Shown here piece by piece: positions 45,291 through 58,195 of a stretch of DNA of 64,000 nt. Each line of letters begins with the position of its first letter. Within the stretch, counting starts at the first letter, position 1. This stretch comes from Carettochelys insculpta. Its lineage: Eukaryota > Chordata > Testudines > Carettochelyidae. The notes beneath the pieces are model-generated. The model did no database searches. It saw nothing but the letters and a program-made list of their open reading frames with translations, and was not told the origin of the DNA. A program made the translations under genes and the position numbers. Location: the NCBI RefSeq assembly GCF_033958435.1, contig NC_134137.1:122362001-122426000 (forward strand). The letters run 5' to 3'.

Positions 45291-45483
45291 CTGCACCATC
45301 CTGCCTCAAGAGTGTGTGTTCACTTTGGCTGACCAGTGCAGAGAGAGGTCACAGACTTGACCCCATTAGGACACAGTGCCCTGAGGAGCAATCTATAGCC
45401 ATGTCTACACTAGCAAAGTCTTTTGAAATATAACCCAAAAGCCAGGGTGCTTCTGAAAGAGCGTGTGGAGTGTCTACACATAA

Positions 45484-45868
45484 AGACTGTGTTTACACTA
45501 CATTCCCCTTTAGAAAGATGAATGCAAACGAGTGAGATTAGAAATGCAAATGAGGTGTGGACTTACATATCTTGCATCTCATTTGCATATTCATGTGCAA
45601 CCGCGCTTCCGAAAGAACCTTATCAGTAAGCAAGAACAGCTGTTTAGGTGGTGCTTCTTCTAAAACACAATAGGAAAAAGGCTTCTTTCAAAAACAGGAT
45701 TTATTTTCCAAGGGACCCCATCTACACAACTGTTTTTGCTTTGGAAAAGGCTTTTCTGGAAGCAAGATCGCACGAGAATATGTAAATGAGGCAAGAGATA
45801 CGTAAAGCAGCACCTTCACTCGTTTGCATTCCCTTTTCGAAAGGGGAATGTAGTGTAGCTGCAGCCCA
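45484..45868. mobile_element. MITE nested in the Harbinger left flank
   Basis: The left end GTGTTTACACTACATTCCCC and right end GGGGAATGTAGTGTAGCTGC are inverted repeats around an AT-rich, noncoding interior with ATTTGCATATTCATG. It interrupts the left subterminal region of the larger transposon. Confidence 0.65.
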
Positions 45869-46222
45869 AATGTATGCTTTTGAATGTAAATCAAAAGAAT
45901 GTGGTGCTTCTTTCAAAAGTGCTCATCCAATCCTGGGTCAGGAAGCACAGCCCCTTTTAAAAGATTCTTTCAAAAGATAATGTGTGTCGATGCTCCAGGG
46001 GCTGCTCTTTTGAAAGAGCAGTCCTCCATGGCTCCAGACAGCTGAGGCATGGAGACGCCCTGGCCAGTGTTCCCAGAGCTCTATGTTCCCTGTGTCCAGC
46101 TGCATTAAAGCTGCTTGGACCCAGAAACCACATGGCAGGAAGCTGGAAACATGCTGGCAGCAAAGGCATGAGCTGCTTGGAGCACACCCTCATAGCCACC
46201 CCTGCAGACCTGCAAAATCGCA

Positions 46223-47445
46223 ATGGCCAGCAGGAGCAGCCCCCCCAAAGCCCTCACAAGGCTTACAGGACCCCAGCCAGCCAGCAAAAAAGAGGGCACC
46301 CTCCTGGACTGAGCCAGAATTCAAGGACCTGCTTGGCCTGTGGAAGGAGGAGGAGGTACTTGGGGAGATGGGTGTCAAGTGGTGGAATGTGGCCACCTTC
46401 ACCCACCTTATGACTGGCTTGGCCTCCCAGGAACACCCTGCCTGAGTACAGAAGCAAGTGTGGAGCAAAATTAAGGAGCTCCAGCAGGCCTATGCCCAGG
46501 CCCAGGATGAAACCGGACAGTTAGGGGCGGGTCCTGCAACCTGCCCCTCCTATCAGGAGTTTTGGAGCCTCCTGGGGCCCTGAGACACTTCACCGCCACC
46601 TGCTGTCCTGGACACTGTGGCAGAGAAGCTGCACCCTGAGGCCCAGGAGGGGCTGGGACCCCATGGCAGCCCCACCCTGCTGGACATCGAGCCAGAGCCA
46701 CCCTCTGATGACTCCAGTGATGGGAACCTGGCAATTGACCTGACTTTGTGGTTGTCGAGCCAGGCAGCAGCCAGCAGGGCATCGCCAAATGTCAGTGAGG
46801 GACCTTCCAGTAAGTGCCCAGCAGGGAGCACATCCCATCTCGTGGGCCAGGGGCACCACAGCTGCCAGTGGGCTACCCACATGCCCAGCAGACCCAGGCC
46901 AGACACATCCTGGATGGCCATGGCTCCTGGAACACTGTAAGGCTGCCAGTGATGCTCAGCACTGCCTCCGTGGGCAGAGCCACACAAGTTGGGGGGGGTG
47001 GACCGTGCCTGGGGACAGCCCTATGTGGGCAGGGACCCCCGCAGTACCCACAATACCACCTGGCTGTCATGCCGTTGGACTGGAGGGTGCGGGACTGCTG
47101 CCTCCAGAGGGTGGGGAGCATGACCCTTGGGATGGTAGTGCAGGACTGAGATGCTGTTCATCTCTCCCTCTCTATCTGTACAGATGCACCATTGGAGGGG
47201 CTGGGAGACTCCTATCCCCTTCGTCATCCCAGACAGCCCACCAGAGGCAGTGGAAAGGGCCCAGGCGCCCCTGCCACCAGCGCCATGTTGGGCCTGAAGC
47301 CAGAGGGCACAGAGGTGGTCAGAGGATGATGGTGCGAGCTGCCGCCAGGCCGAGGTGGCAGAGGGACACCTCTGCCTGGAGGAGGAGGACATGGCCTGGT
47401 GGCAGATGGTCTAGGAGGAGCTCATGGCCAGTCTCAGGGGCATGA
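46223..47445 (+). pseudogene. Harbinger Myb/SANT-like DNA-binding protein gene, disabled
   Basis: The translation WTEPEFKDLLGLWKEEEVLG, then VKWWNVATFTHLMTGLASQE, VWSKIKELQQAYAQAQDE and TCPSYQEFWSLLGP is a Myb/SANT-like trihelix domain. In Harbinger elements this protein carries the transposase into the nucleus and binds the ends. An acidic, Ser/Pro-rich tail follows (EPEPPSDDSSDGN). A donor GTAAGT at 46810 and an acceptor CAG ending at 47183 bracket a likely intron, after which DAPLEGLGDSYPLRHPRQPT resumes. Disablements include a stop inside the domain (TGA after EHPA near 46443) and another at GP-stop-DTS (near 46580), both plausible CGA-to-TGA changes, plus frame loss before the domain and stops in exon 2. 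Confidence 0.78.
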
Positions 47446-47934
47446 TGGTCATCCTGAGGAAGTACCTAGCCCATCTGGTCTGTTTTGTCCGTCCCCTCCA
47501 CTTTCCTCTCTGCCGCTCCCCTGCTGAGCCCAACCCGACCAAAGCCCTCCCATGGCCCTACCTCCCTATGCTTCCTGCCCTATATGGGAGCTGATGGGGC
47601 TTGCAGCCATACACTCCTGCACTGGACTGATGCCCCCCATCACCCTCAAGGCTGAGGCCCCCCTCTTCTATCCCCCCAGGTTGGGGTCCCCCCTTCCCTA
47701 GCCCCCCATGTACATAGCTTGCCCCCTGGGCCCTGTTGTATATAGTTTTCTTCACCATTGGTTAAAACCACACAGCTTATAGTTTTGCATAAACAGTTTA
47801 TTTTTGAACCATCTCTTTGTCCCGTGCTCATGGTAGGAGGATGGTGAGGGATGTATGTGTGTGTGAGAGCCATGGGGTGGGGATGGTGAGGGAAGTAGGT
47901 GCAGGGGGGCCTGCATCGGGGTGGCTGTGGGTTG

Positions 47935-49351
47935 GGGTGAGTGGGGCCCATGTGACAAGCTCTCCCAGAGGACCTCCCTAACACAGACCCAATCCCGGTG
48001 GTCCTGGTGGCTTGGGGCAGTGGCTGGCTAGTCATAGGTGAGGCCATCCTCATCCACCCACCCCACATGAACGCCTCACCCTTACCCTCCCCTATATTGT
48101 GGAGGATGCAGCAGGCACCCACCACCTGGTGGATGTGCTGCAGGCAAACCTCCAGGAGTGTGAGGAGGCACTGCCACACTGGCCCTTCAGGTGCCCAAAA
48201 GCCCACTCTACCGTGCTGTGGTTCTGGTTGAGGTAGGTGTTAAATGTCTCCCAGGTGGGGCTGGGGTGTCCTGTGTAGGGCCACATCATCCAGGGCTGCA
48301 GGGGGCAGGCAGAGTCTGCCACCATGCACAGGGGCAAGGTGAAGTCCCTGACATGGAGCTCCCGCCGGGGGATGTATGTCGTGACCTTCATGCAGTGACA
48401 GAACCTGGAGTTCCGGAACACACAGGCATCATGTGTCTGACCCATCCACACCACACAGATGTCCACGAAGCAGCCTTTGCTGTCCACAAACACCTGGAGC
48501 ACTACTGAGTGGTAGCCCTTTCTGTTGATGTAGCTTCCAGAGCTGTGTTCCAGGGCATGGATGAGGATGTGCATCCTGTCCAGGGCATCAGAGCAATGTA
48601 GTAAGCCAAGCACAGTGACTCCAACAATGGCCATGTCCAAATCCTCCACACGGCCGACCCTGTGGAGCAGCATTGTGTTGATGGCATGGACGACCTACAA
48701 GGGAGGGAGGGCATGTGCTCTCAGGAACATGTGCGGAGTGTGCTCAGACCACTTCCCCCATTACTCCCCCCGGCTCCTTTCCCCCATGCCCTCTCCTGGC
48801 CCCCTCCCTCCATGCCTCCAGCTGCCAAGAGCCCCCCTTGCATGGGAGCCCCCTCCCACTTCCCTGAGGTGGGCACATGACCCAAGCACACCTTACCTCC
48901 ATGAGGACAGCCCCAGCAGTGGCCCTGCCCACCCTGAATTGGTGCCCCACAGACCAGTAGCTGTCTGGGGTGGCCAGCTTCCATATGGCGATGGCAGTCC
49001 TCTTTCTGAGGGGGAGGGGGAGCCACATGTGGGTGTCCCGGTGTCTCAGGCAGGGGTGAGCCAGTGGCAGAGCTGCTGGAAGGTCTGCTTGCTCATTCTA
49101 AGGTTTTGGACCTCCTGGCATCATCCCAGTCCCCCAATCACCAGTAGCTCCCATCGGTCCCTGCTGCTGAGGGGGCTCCAGACGCACTGGGGCACTCAGG
49201 GGTGGTGCCAGTAGGATCCTAGGTTGGGGGGTTCCAGGGTCCCAGCAGTAGGGATCACCCCCAAGAGGAGGTGGAGGGCAGCTGCAACCACATTGGCAAC
49301 AGCATTCAGGAAGGCCAGCTCTACTGACAGGAGTTGCCGGTGTCGATCCAT
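47935..49351 (-). pseudogene. Harbinger DDE transposase gene (HARBI1-like), disabled
   Basis: This transposase cuts and joins the element ends. It starts at the ATG at 49351 (MDRHRQLLSVELAFLNAV). Exon 1 includes MSKQTFQQLCHWLTPA and RTAIAIWKLATPDSYWSVGH (helix-turn-helix region), ending at 48897. An intron (48896-48695) starts with GTAAGG and ends with TTGTAG, then VVHAINTMLLHRVGRVEDLD follows. Catalytic acids appear in SDALDRMHILI (D), GQTHDACVFRNSRF (D) and NHSTVEWAFGHLKG (E), with YINRKGYHSVVLQVFVDSKG between. A 2-base insertion after HLKGQ (near 48180) shifts the frame; the other frame continues WQCLLTLLEVCLQHIHQVVG, then ACCILHNIGEGKGEAF. Exon 1 also has frameshifts and a stop. Domesticated HARBI1 is excluded by the inverted ends and the disablements. 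Confidence 0.82.
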
Positions 49352-49721
49352 CTGGCTCTGTGATGGCCATCAGATCTGAACACAGTCTCTAAAGGACTTG
49401 TGTCAGCTCTGCTGGCCTCAGCATATGCAGGGCGGGTGTGTTTTGGAGTGACCCTTTAAGGGGACAGATGGCTGTGGGCCCTGGAAGGGCTTGTCTGCCA
49501 TGCAACCCCATCCACAGCTTTTCCCAGCCCATTCTTTCAAAAAAGTGCCCTGGGGCTGTGTGGACACTCTCTTTCCAAAGAGCACATCAGTCTTTCAGAA
49601 GAGCGAATTGAAGGCTAGGTCCACTTTTTGTGTGTAGACGCGCTCTTTCAAAAAGCAGTCTTTTGAATAGTATCTTCCAAATGTTCGCCTTTCGAAAGAC
49701 CACTATAGTATAGACATAGCT

Positions 49722-52164
49722 CATGTGCAGTTCAAATGCACGATCTTTGCCTGTCTGGTGTAGTAAAAATCTTCTTGCATCCTCCACAACCTGCACAAGG
49801 GCTAACAGCAATCCAGCTTATGATGGACGTTGGGTAAGCTCAACCATCAATAGAGAGGTCAAGTCCCAGAAAGACAGGTAACACTTTTCTCATCATGATT
49901 AAAAGGAGAAATGAAAAAGAGATTTAGACGGTAGTGAAAGAAGCAGTGCTCTGGAACCAATTTTTGAGCCATCACAGATATTCTTTAAAATTCAATTTCA
50001 GTGATGTAAATCTGACATAGAATATATTATGATGTCCCAGAGGAGGTCAATAACATATCTTATAAGGTCTCCACATTATTTCATCAGGACTGTAATATAG
50101 ATAAAATCTCATTATTCCACATGTTTTGCAGCTGCTCTAACTTAATTTCCAGGGGCACCATCATACAATTATCCAAGATGATTAAATTTGATGTCCCCAT
50201 ATCTTATAGGTTGGGTCTACCAGGAGAGAGTTCAAACCTATTATGTAATAACAAATATATGATTAGATTCCAAAGAGTGAGTAAATAGATCATACTAAGG
50301 TAAAAAGGGCAACATGAACTAGCACATTTATGGCTGAATTAATATTATATGAAGAAAAGATAAATTTTGAATACCTCCAATTTGCAGGTATGTTACAGAG
50401 GTTAACTTTTTTAATAGTCAACCAAATACCTGCGCTATGTTAGGTCCAGTGTGAAGTTTAGGCAAATAGAGGAATAATGAACAGGAACTTGAAGAAGATA
50501 GCATGGTAGGAGATTATGGTGGCAGAAAAGAGATCCCTGGGAAAGCTGCAACAGTGATAGGCAGATTCAATCAAAAAAGACGGGAAGCAGGTGAAGAAGA
50601 AGGAGGCAGGGGAGAAATTAAATTGTATATGTTTTGGATTTAACTGGCATATAGATGAGGTTGAGGCTGTGTACATTATCTAAGGATTTACAAGAAATTA
50701 TAACAGAACTGATAATATAGAAAGGTTAAGAGAAATTTACACATTAGGATTTCTGGGTTTTTTTATGTCTGCTAAGCACAAGCATCTTTAGTTCTATAGA
50801 AATATTAATTACACACACATTACATTAAAAGAACACTGCTAATGTTGCAAAAATACAAGAACTCAAAAGTTAGGAAATGCCAGAATTAGGGTCGTCTGTT
50901 CAACATGGATTTAGGCTGACTGAAATTTACACAATTCTTGTCATGGTGAAACAGACCTAGCGGGCAGACGGCAGTGAAATGGACAAAAATCATATTCATT
51001 TTAATCTGGAACTTCCATGGCCCCTGGCTCCATGGCAGCCCCAACATGATGACTGCTGCAGACACCAGGATCACAGGACTTTCCAGGCTATATTACTATC
51101 AGGGCAGCTGGCTCTGCTGCCTGTGGGAGTCAGGTCAACAAAGTGTCTGCCGCCCTGCCAGCAGCTAACCCTGATGAACTGCATGCATCCCGCAGACCAA
51201 AGGTTCCCCTCCCCTCCTCTCAGAAGAACACCTTAGCTGTATATTTATAAATAATTAATATTTAATCTCTGCATCCCTCTCTTTCCTCTGTTGCATCTTC
51301 TCAGTTTTGACTGTGAATTCTTGGGAGCAGGCAACCATCATCTCTTACTTTGTGTCTGTATGATAAAATAACTCTCTGACCTTTGAGGGGACCTCTAAGC
51401 ACTACTGCAAGAGAAATTAATAATATTTGCAGTCGCAGTTTAAAAGGAAAGACCACAATGAGGTGATTCCACTTTTGAAGGAAATAGCTATTAAGTAGCA
51501 ATTGTCTGCAAAATGCTACAAAACTATTTTAGCTCAGGTTCCATTTAGCCAGAAGAAAATAGAAAGCAAGATAGGAAAGTGCAGCCTGGTAGTGGAGTTC
51601 AGTTGTAATTTACGTAGCAAGAAGTTAATATATGAAGTAAGCCACCAAACACAGATACTGAAGTGACAGATGTAAATAAAGTGTATAAATCTAACTATAG
51701 ACTTCCACTAGGTGTACCACAGTATTACCTATGCTCCAGGTATCACCCTATGAGTCCATACTAGCTTACTGAGGATCACATTTGGACAATATTTTTTCCT
51801 TTATCAAAAGAAAAATACAAACAAAAGGCTAGAACATGCAACTTCTATGTGTGGCCCATCTACCTCTTCATTTGCAGGATTTGAGGTAGGTGTAGGCACT
51901 ATGCAAGCCCTTTGCAGAGGGTAAATTTTAACTGTTGGTGAGCACTTAGAAAAGTTGTTCCCTTAACTTCACTGGGACTACTCCAATGAGCTCACCAACA
52001 TAGGTAATAGGTTGTACAGCCTTGCTCAAAATGGTTAAGAGCCAAGCCAGTGACAGAAAATGCACGGAGGAATAAATGTAATTTAAAATAAAAGAGCATG
52101 CCAAAGTCTGAGTCCAATGTTCTTTGTCTCCTCCCCCTTCTGTGGCCACCACTAGTTTCTAAAA
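49722..52164. other. AT-rich intergenic DNA
   Basis: No recognised element or gene. A short GC-richer block at about 50960-51230 holds overlapping chance frames. Confidence 0.4.
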
Positions 52165-52165
52165 G

Positions 52166-52410
52166 CAGGGGTGGGCAATAAAAAGCAGCGGCCCTCCAGA
52201 GTTAGTCAATGGGAGTCTGCCAAGGCTACATTTATCTATGCCTCCACAGGTATCAGGCGATTGCAGCTTTCATTGGCCGCAGATTGAATGGTGATTTGCA
52301 GCCAGTGACAGTTGCAATTCCCCGATAACTGCGGAGGAGTAGGTAAATATAGAGGTGGGGGGTCCTCCAAACTGGATCTGGCCTGTGGGCCGGTATTTGG
52401 CCACCCAATG
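52166..52410. mobile_element. hAT-like MITE (CAGGGGTGGGCAA ends)
   Basis: CAGGGGTGGGCAATA at the left and TATTTGGCCACCCAATG at the right are inverted-type termini. The outer words TCTAAAAG and CTAAAGC suggest a decayed 8-bp target duplication. GATCTGGCCTGTGGGCCGG is a typical interior block of this reptile and mammal-wide hAT class. It is noncoding. Confidence 0.7.
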
Positions 52411-55085
52411 CTAAAGCATTATCAGCAACTTTGTTTTTGATGTTAGTGATATCAGCTGTTCCAGGAGAAACTCAGAACTCAAAACTCAGCTCCTGGCAAT
52501 GAAACAAAAAGCATATTTGTAGACCAGACTGTTAGAGGGTATAACTGCTCACTCCCAGATGGGATGATATGGGCCTCCTGACTTTCTTCCAACCTAGAAA
52601 CGTCTATGTTCATAGAAAGTAGTATTACAGAGCTGGGTTTGTTCTTATACCACGTTGAACATTTGAATTTTTTATGCATTGTGAGAGCTAATAGTATACC
52701 AGAATCATACATTACAAGCAACATGACACCATATTAAAATATGCATCAAATCTGCAAACCATCTAGGTTCACTAAAGCAAAAAATCTGCCAACCCAAGAG
52801 CTATAAACAAAATGGAACTTCTGAGCCATATCTTTGCTAAATGTGCTGGATGTGAAAATATATTAATTTTTGGAAAACACCCTTGAATTTTTCCCTTCCT
52901 TTTGGTACATAGTTAGTCCAGGAAGTTGGTGTTGTTATTAGGAATAATGGGAGAGTAAATGAATTTACAGAATCTGAATTTAAAATCTCCCATAATTGTA
53001 AAGAGGAAATACCGTGGATGTCAATAACAGCAAATGGAAAGTTACATCTCATTAGACCTCAAAGTCTGCTCTGACCAGACATGACTTAAAAATCTCTGAT
53101 ATTTTTGTAATGTAAGTAATAAAATGGATCACCAAAGTGGTCAAAAACAGCTTGTAGTCTTAACCCAATGCTACTTGTAGTATAATGTTGTGTGAACAAT
53201 CAGGCTTTCAGTTAGGCTTTAGGTTTGGTCATATCATCCAGGGTCATGTGCAAATTATAAATCCAAGTGCTATTCATGTCCAGTTCACATTGTAAAATTA
53301 AATAAAAATCAAGTGATGCTACTAATTACGTAGCAGTAGGGTGTAGCACTATCCAATTGCTATCTGAAGAGCATACAGAAATTACCTATTGCTCTGTAGA
53401 TTTAACAGTGCAAGAAATTTCTTACAGTGTTAGTGATTACAGAGAAACAGATTATTCCTGTTGTATCAAAGCATCAGGTAAATACTCCTTTACTTACTAA
53501 GGCATGCTGTCCCTACACCCTGAATTGTCCTTGTGACAAATATTACAGTCAGGTGGAAAGCTCTAGTTTCTTTCCGTGGAAAAAAGAGACGTGACTCAGT
53601 TTCCCCTTTGTGCTGATACCTGCCAGAGGGAAGACGTTAAATGTAGTTTTAAAAACAAGTTAAGTATTGCAGTGACTGGTGGGAAAGGAGGGAGAGAAGT
53701 GGTATCGGCATGATCCAACTATCAGGAAGTGTCAGCCTTTGAAATGAGCTATAGAACTACAGAATAAGCAAAGTCAATGTTCTCAGCTTTGTAAGTGTCC
53801 TGGGTATCCTTATGAGCCAGTGAGTGCTTGCATTTTAGCTCCATGGGGAAGTTCCTGGAGATACCTTCAGGAACTAAAGTTACTGAGAAGTAACTAATGC
53901 AAAGTTGTAGGTAAATAAATATGGAGAAAACCATCTGCTTCGGGCAATTGTATTTTCTGGTTTGAAGTGGTTACGGCAGGTTACCAGACCAAGAACTGAG
54001 AATTGTAGGAAGTGATCAGCCTGTGTAGAGGTGGGAAGCAGGAGCACCCAAGAACTGACATGGCACGATAACCAAGGGGTGCAGACCCTGGTTAAAAGTT
54101 TTGGAAACGTCATCAAAAATCACTGCTCTGATCCTAGGTCCTTTTTTCCAGGGACAAATTTAAAATCCTTGCTCCTAAGCAGAGGGATGCAAGAATTCAT
54201 TAATAACACTGTTGTTAAAAATCTGAACATGGCAAAGCAACTTATTTTCTCTTAATCTTGTATATCACCATCACTGGAACTGGAGTCAGACAGCCAGTGT
54301 TCCCTGTAGTAAACATTATTGATGGAACACTGATGGAATGGTGTTTGAGGAGCTAGGCCAAAAGAACACAGCCATGTGGACAGGGCAGACCATGGAGTCT
54401 AATAATGTTTCATCTTAAAATGTGTCCACCTTCACATTTTGTGAATGAAACATCTCCCAGCTAATTAGTTTTTGAACAGCTAAAGCTATTTCTGAAATGT
54501 AAAGAAAAATTTAATCTGAGACATACCCAGCAAGGAAAATTTCAGCTTCAAAATCTGGCAAATCATTGCTAATAAGGTCTCAAAGTTTTATTCAGATGTA
54601 ATTACAAGAATTATTTCCAGCTCCACCTTTAATTTCCAGTTGTATAGGTTATTTTTTTTAACTAAAACATCTTTGATAGCTTATAAGAAGTCAGCTTTAG
54701 AGGCCCAGATAGCTATCATTTTTCCTACCCTACATTCAGATTTCCCAATTAAAGCTAACCGAACATCCAGTTTTTGGGGAAAAAAACTAGAATATATTTG
54801 TTCACTAAAAGTTCAGAATTACTATTCTCTCTTCGTATAACATGTTTCCTGATGTGGTCTTAAAGAGGTGTAAAAACAATGATGATGACAGTGATTGGTC
54901 TCATGCTTTACAGTGCACCAGGAATGAGCGAATATATTTTAGAATCTTGATAATTTGGTTCATAAAGTGATTCCATGAGCTTTTCCAGGAACTTTAATAT
55001 TAAACTGAAAAAATCATTTTTTACAAGATGAGACTGCATTCATATTTAAGCAGATGCTGAGATTCTGTGCAAACTCAACAAGATG
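52411..55085. other. AT-rich intergenic DNA
   Basis: No recognised element, RNA or gene over this stretch. Confidence 0.4.
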
Positions 55086-55323
55086 GGGAGGATCAGAGGA
55101 CTAGCCGTGTTAGTCTGTGTGCCCAACACCAATGAGAAGTCCTGTGGCACCTTATAGACGAACAGATATTTTGGAGGATAAGCTTTCATGGGCACAGAAC
55201 TGCTTTGTCAGATGCAATGTAGAGGAGATTCCAGAGGCAGTTCTAATTAATTTTGCCCATGAAAGCTTATGCGCCAAAATATCTGCTCGTCTATAAGATG
55301 CCACAGGACTTCTTGTTGTTTTT
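55086..55323. mobile_element. Penelope-type tail hairpin (subfamily B)
   Basis: The left arm TCCTGTGGCACCTTATAGAC, then CATGGGCACAGAACTGC, and right arm TTGCCCATGAAAGCTTATGC, then GTCTATAAGATGCCACAGGA are inverted. It starts GACTAGCCGTGTTAGTCTGT. AAGATG flanks both sides as a possible 6-bp target duplication. Confidence 0.7.
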
Positions 55324-56977
55324 AAGATGAAGAAGGATGATCGCATGTTTGCTCTGTCTTCAAAACACTCAAAATTTATCAGTGTACAACACCTATCTTT
55401 CACATAAATTTGTACAAGACAAAAATTGTTATGAAAAGTCTGGCTTTAAACTCCTTGGAACAAAGGCGGGTCCAGTTATTCTGCAATGCATTAATAAAAT
55501 CCCCAGTAAGCTCAGCCAGAAAAGTGCTAAAAAGAATCTTGTCTGTTTAGCCAACTTAACTTTTTAACTACAGTAGGAATATGATGATTTTAATATCTTG
55601 CTAGAATATTTTGGTGAGCACCCTACCCTGCCACATGTTGTTTTTACTTACGTAATCATAGACCATATCAAATACAAGTACATCTTCATAAAGGTTTAAA
55701 GGAGAACACAATATACAGGGGACTACTAGATTTGTAAAAGTTCTGGAAGTTACTAATAGTGGCAAGAACAGCACAGATAAAGAGAAGAAAACACCACCAT
55801 TAAGAGTCAACCTAGCAACATACACACTTCACACAAAATTCTAAAAGATAGGAAGACCACAGGTATGAAATCAAGATAAACACCTGTCATGAAGAATGCG
55901 ATACGAAGAATTTCAGGAGAGAGTATAGGTGATGGAAATAAATTGGCACAACTCTAACTGGAATGAAAATACTTATTGGTATCCTAATTTTCATGTTATT
56001 ATGAAAGTTTGGAACAGGCAATAATTAATTGAAAGGCAATTTAGCAAGATGAGCCGTCTCCCTAGCTAAAAATAAAATAATAATGCCAGTATGAAATACG
56101 GTATGTTTTATAGAAATGGTAATAATAAAAAAGGGCACCCATACTTAGTTATGTAACAAAGAACAAAACTGAGCCATAAAGAGAATTATTTGGTTAAGCA
56201 CATAATTTTACGACAGCAAGTACAGAAATGCCAGCAGATGGGAACAGAGAAGGAATAGCCAAGAGTGAAAAATATTATAACGTGTAACCCTAAAACCATG
56301 TAGTCCAACAAAGATACAGAAATAGCAAAATTCCAGACCCACACAGAAACAGAGTCTTTGAGAAAGACATCATGGTAAGCATCCAATGAGCTCTAGTTAA
56401 CTCGCTTTAAGTGAAGTAAAACTTTAAAGAGCTTTAACAGTCGTACCTAGCATCTAACTCTGCCTCATTGATTTCAATAATAAAACTCTAATTGACTTTA
56501 GTGGTACAGGTGCAGGCCTCTTCAAGTGATTTAGCCAATTGACATTAAACCCAGCATAGCTAACTTGTCTCACTCCACACTTGTGTCTGGCTGTTGGGCA
56601 TCCCCAAGTTCCTTCCCCATTCATAGTTATCTAAAACCACTTCTCTGAAACCCTCTATTACCTGAAAATTTATATCTATACTTACATGGCTTTCTTCATC
56701 ATGACATCCAGGTGCCCTAGGATTATGAAGATATTACTTTGGGGATAACAGAGTTTCAGATAAAATGTGCTTCAGATAGATGGATTTCTATTGCAACTGA
56801 AAATAACCATAGATAAAATTGCTTGAGATAACTTCCTCTCAAAGTTTTTTTTGTATATGTGAAGGCCATAAGGACAGCTGTTGTAATCTAGCCTGAGCTG
56901 CTGCAAAATACAGACCACAGGACTGCTCTGAAAGAATTCCTCTTTGAATTTCAATGTCCAGAGGGTCCTTTTGAAAG
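55324..56977. other. AT-rich intergenic DNA
   Basis: No recognised element or gene. Confidence 0.4.
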
Positions 56978-57139
56978 GCTCCTGTCTACAAGGACTGAAC
57001 ACAATGCGAAAGTGGTGCTTTTATGCTGCCATTATGCTAATGAGGCACTGCATATTCATGTCAGCGCCTCATTGGCATATTCCCAACCTGCTCATTACCG
57101 GGCCCCTTCCAAAAGGAAGAGGCTAGTGTAGACATAGCC
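56978..57139. mobile_element. Short MITE (sister of 29538-29710)
   Basis: The left GGCTCCTGTCTACAAGG and right GGCTAGTGTAGACATAGCC are inverted-type ends. The interior TTATGCTAATGAGGCACTGC is identical in wording to the 29538 element. Confidence 0.7.
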
Positions 57140-58057
57140 TGAGCAATAGACTACCACTAGCATTGAAAATGTAGGGGTAAGCTAATAATTACACTCTTGT
57201 TCCTCTGTGTTTGCTGTCCTCCAGTAAGAATGCTATGATGCTGAAAATCAGAGGAATGTTAGAACTCTTTGACTAGCCTGACCTATGTGTGTTACAATTT
57301 GGAATGGGTCTCCGTACATGCAGGTTTTTGATCACTCTTAGTTTGACTGGTTGATTTCATAAGCACATACAAACCTCAAAGTTCTGAAGAAATCAGGAAG
57401 AGACAAGAGCCTGAAAAACAGGAGGGATTCTTGTAAACGGGTGGTATGTTCTTGAATGAGTCCTGTGTCTCTTCGCTGTTGTAAATGCTTCCCAATCCCC
57501 TCACCAGCTATGTAAGGGTATAGCTTGGAGTTTCTTTATATCTCCTTTGCCATGACCATCCTTTCCCTTGCCCCGACCAAGTGTATGCACTCTATCCTTG
57601 GGGCCTTACAGCATCCCCCTTCCATCAGGATGTTCAGAGTGAGAACCAAAGGGGGAAAGCTCATTAAGTAAACACTCAATAGAAAATATTTTGTCCACAT
57701 GCACATGAACCAAAGGAGGTGTTCAGATCACTTGGTAGAAAGCACATGTAGTATGTGTCCTAATTACGCTCTGTCATTAATATACCTCAAAAAACTGCTT
57801 GTAATCATGATTTTAACAAACTAATATGAACAAGCCTTTGTTATTTTTTCCATCAGACTTGCTGCTAAGCTAAATGAAACAAACTCACTTGGCAAAAGGA
57901 AGTTTTCAACTCATCCCCCTGCACAGCTGATTTCCCCAGTGTCCTCTGCTGGTCCTCACAGCTCAAGTTTCTCCAATCCTGCACCCCTTTTTTGGCTGTA
58001 GAAGGGTAAGTTCATCTTCTGCCTATTGCTTAGACTCCTTTGCTCTACCAGAGCTAC
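57140..58057. other. Intergenic, unassigned
   Basis: No recognised feature. Confidence 0.4.
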
Positions 58058-58063
58058 TGTTCT

Positions 58064-58195
58064 TATCTTATAGACTAACAGACTTTTTGGAGCATAAGGT
58101 TTCATGGGCAAAGATCCGCTTCGTTAGTCTATAAGGTGCCACAGGACTTCCTGTTGTTTTTGCAGATACAGACTAACAGCTACCCCTCTGATACT
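58064..58195. mobile_element. Penelope-type tail fragment (subfamily B)
   Basis: ATAGACTAACAGACTTTTTG, then CATAAGGTTTCATGGGCAAA forms a left arm, and TTAGTCTATAAGGTGCCACA follows after loss of most of the centre. It ends ACAGCTACCCCTCTGATAC. TGTTCT flanks both sides. Confidence 0.65.

Larger units (their letters stand above)
45397..49721. mobile_element. Harbinger (PIF) DNA transposon, near full length, inactive
   Basis: The ends AGCCATGTCTACACTAGCAA and CACTATAGTATAGACATAGCT are inverted repeats, and subterminal CTTTTGAAAGA/TCTTTCAAAAG words occur at both ends. Inside are the two genes of a vertebrate Harbinger: a Myb/SANT-like DNA-binding protein on the plus strand and a DDE transposase on the minus strand, arranged convergently. 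Both carry disablements. A MITE is nested near the left end (45484-45868). The element is far more GC-rich than its surroundings. Confidence 0.85.

Noticed and set aside
47646..48206. 186-codon minus-strand frame as an independent gene
   Set aside because: Its first part (WQCLLTLLEV and following) is the out-of-frame continuation of the Harbinger transposase, and the rest is 3' flank of that gene.
45397..49721. Domesticated HARBI1 or NAIF1-like host gene
   Set aside because: Both reading frames are disabled and the pair is bounded by transposon inverted repeats, so it is an inactive transposon copy.
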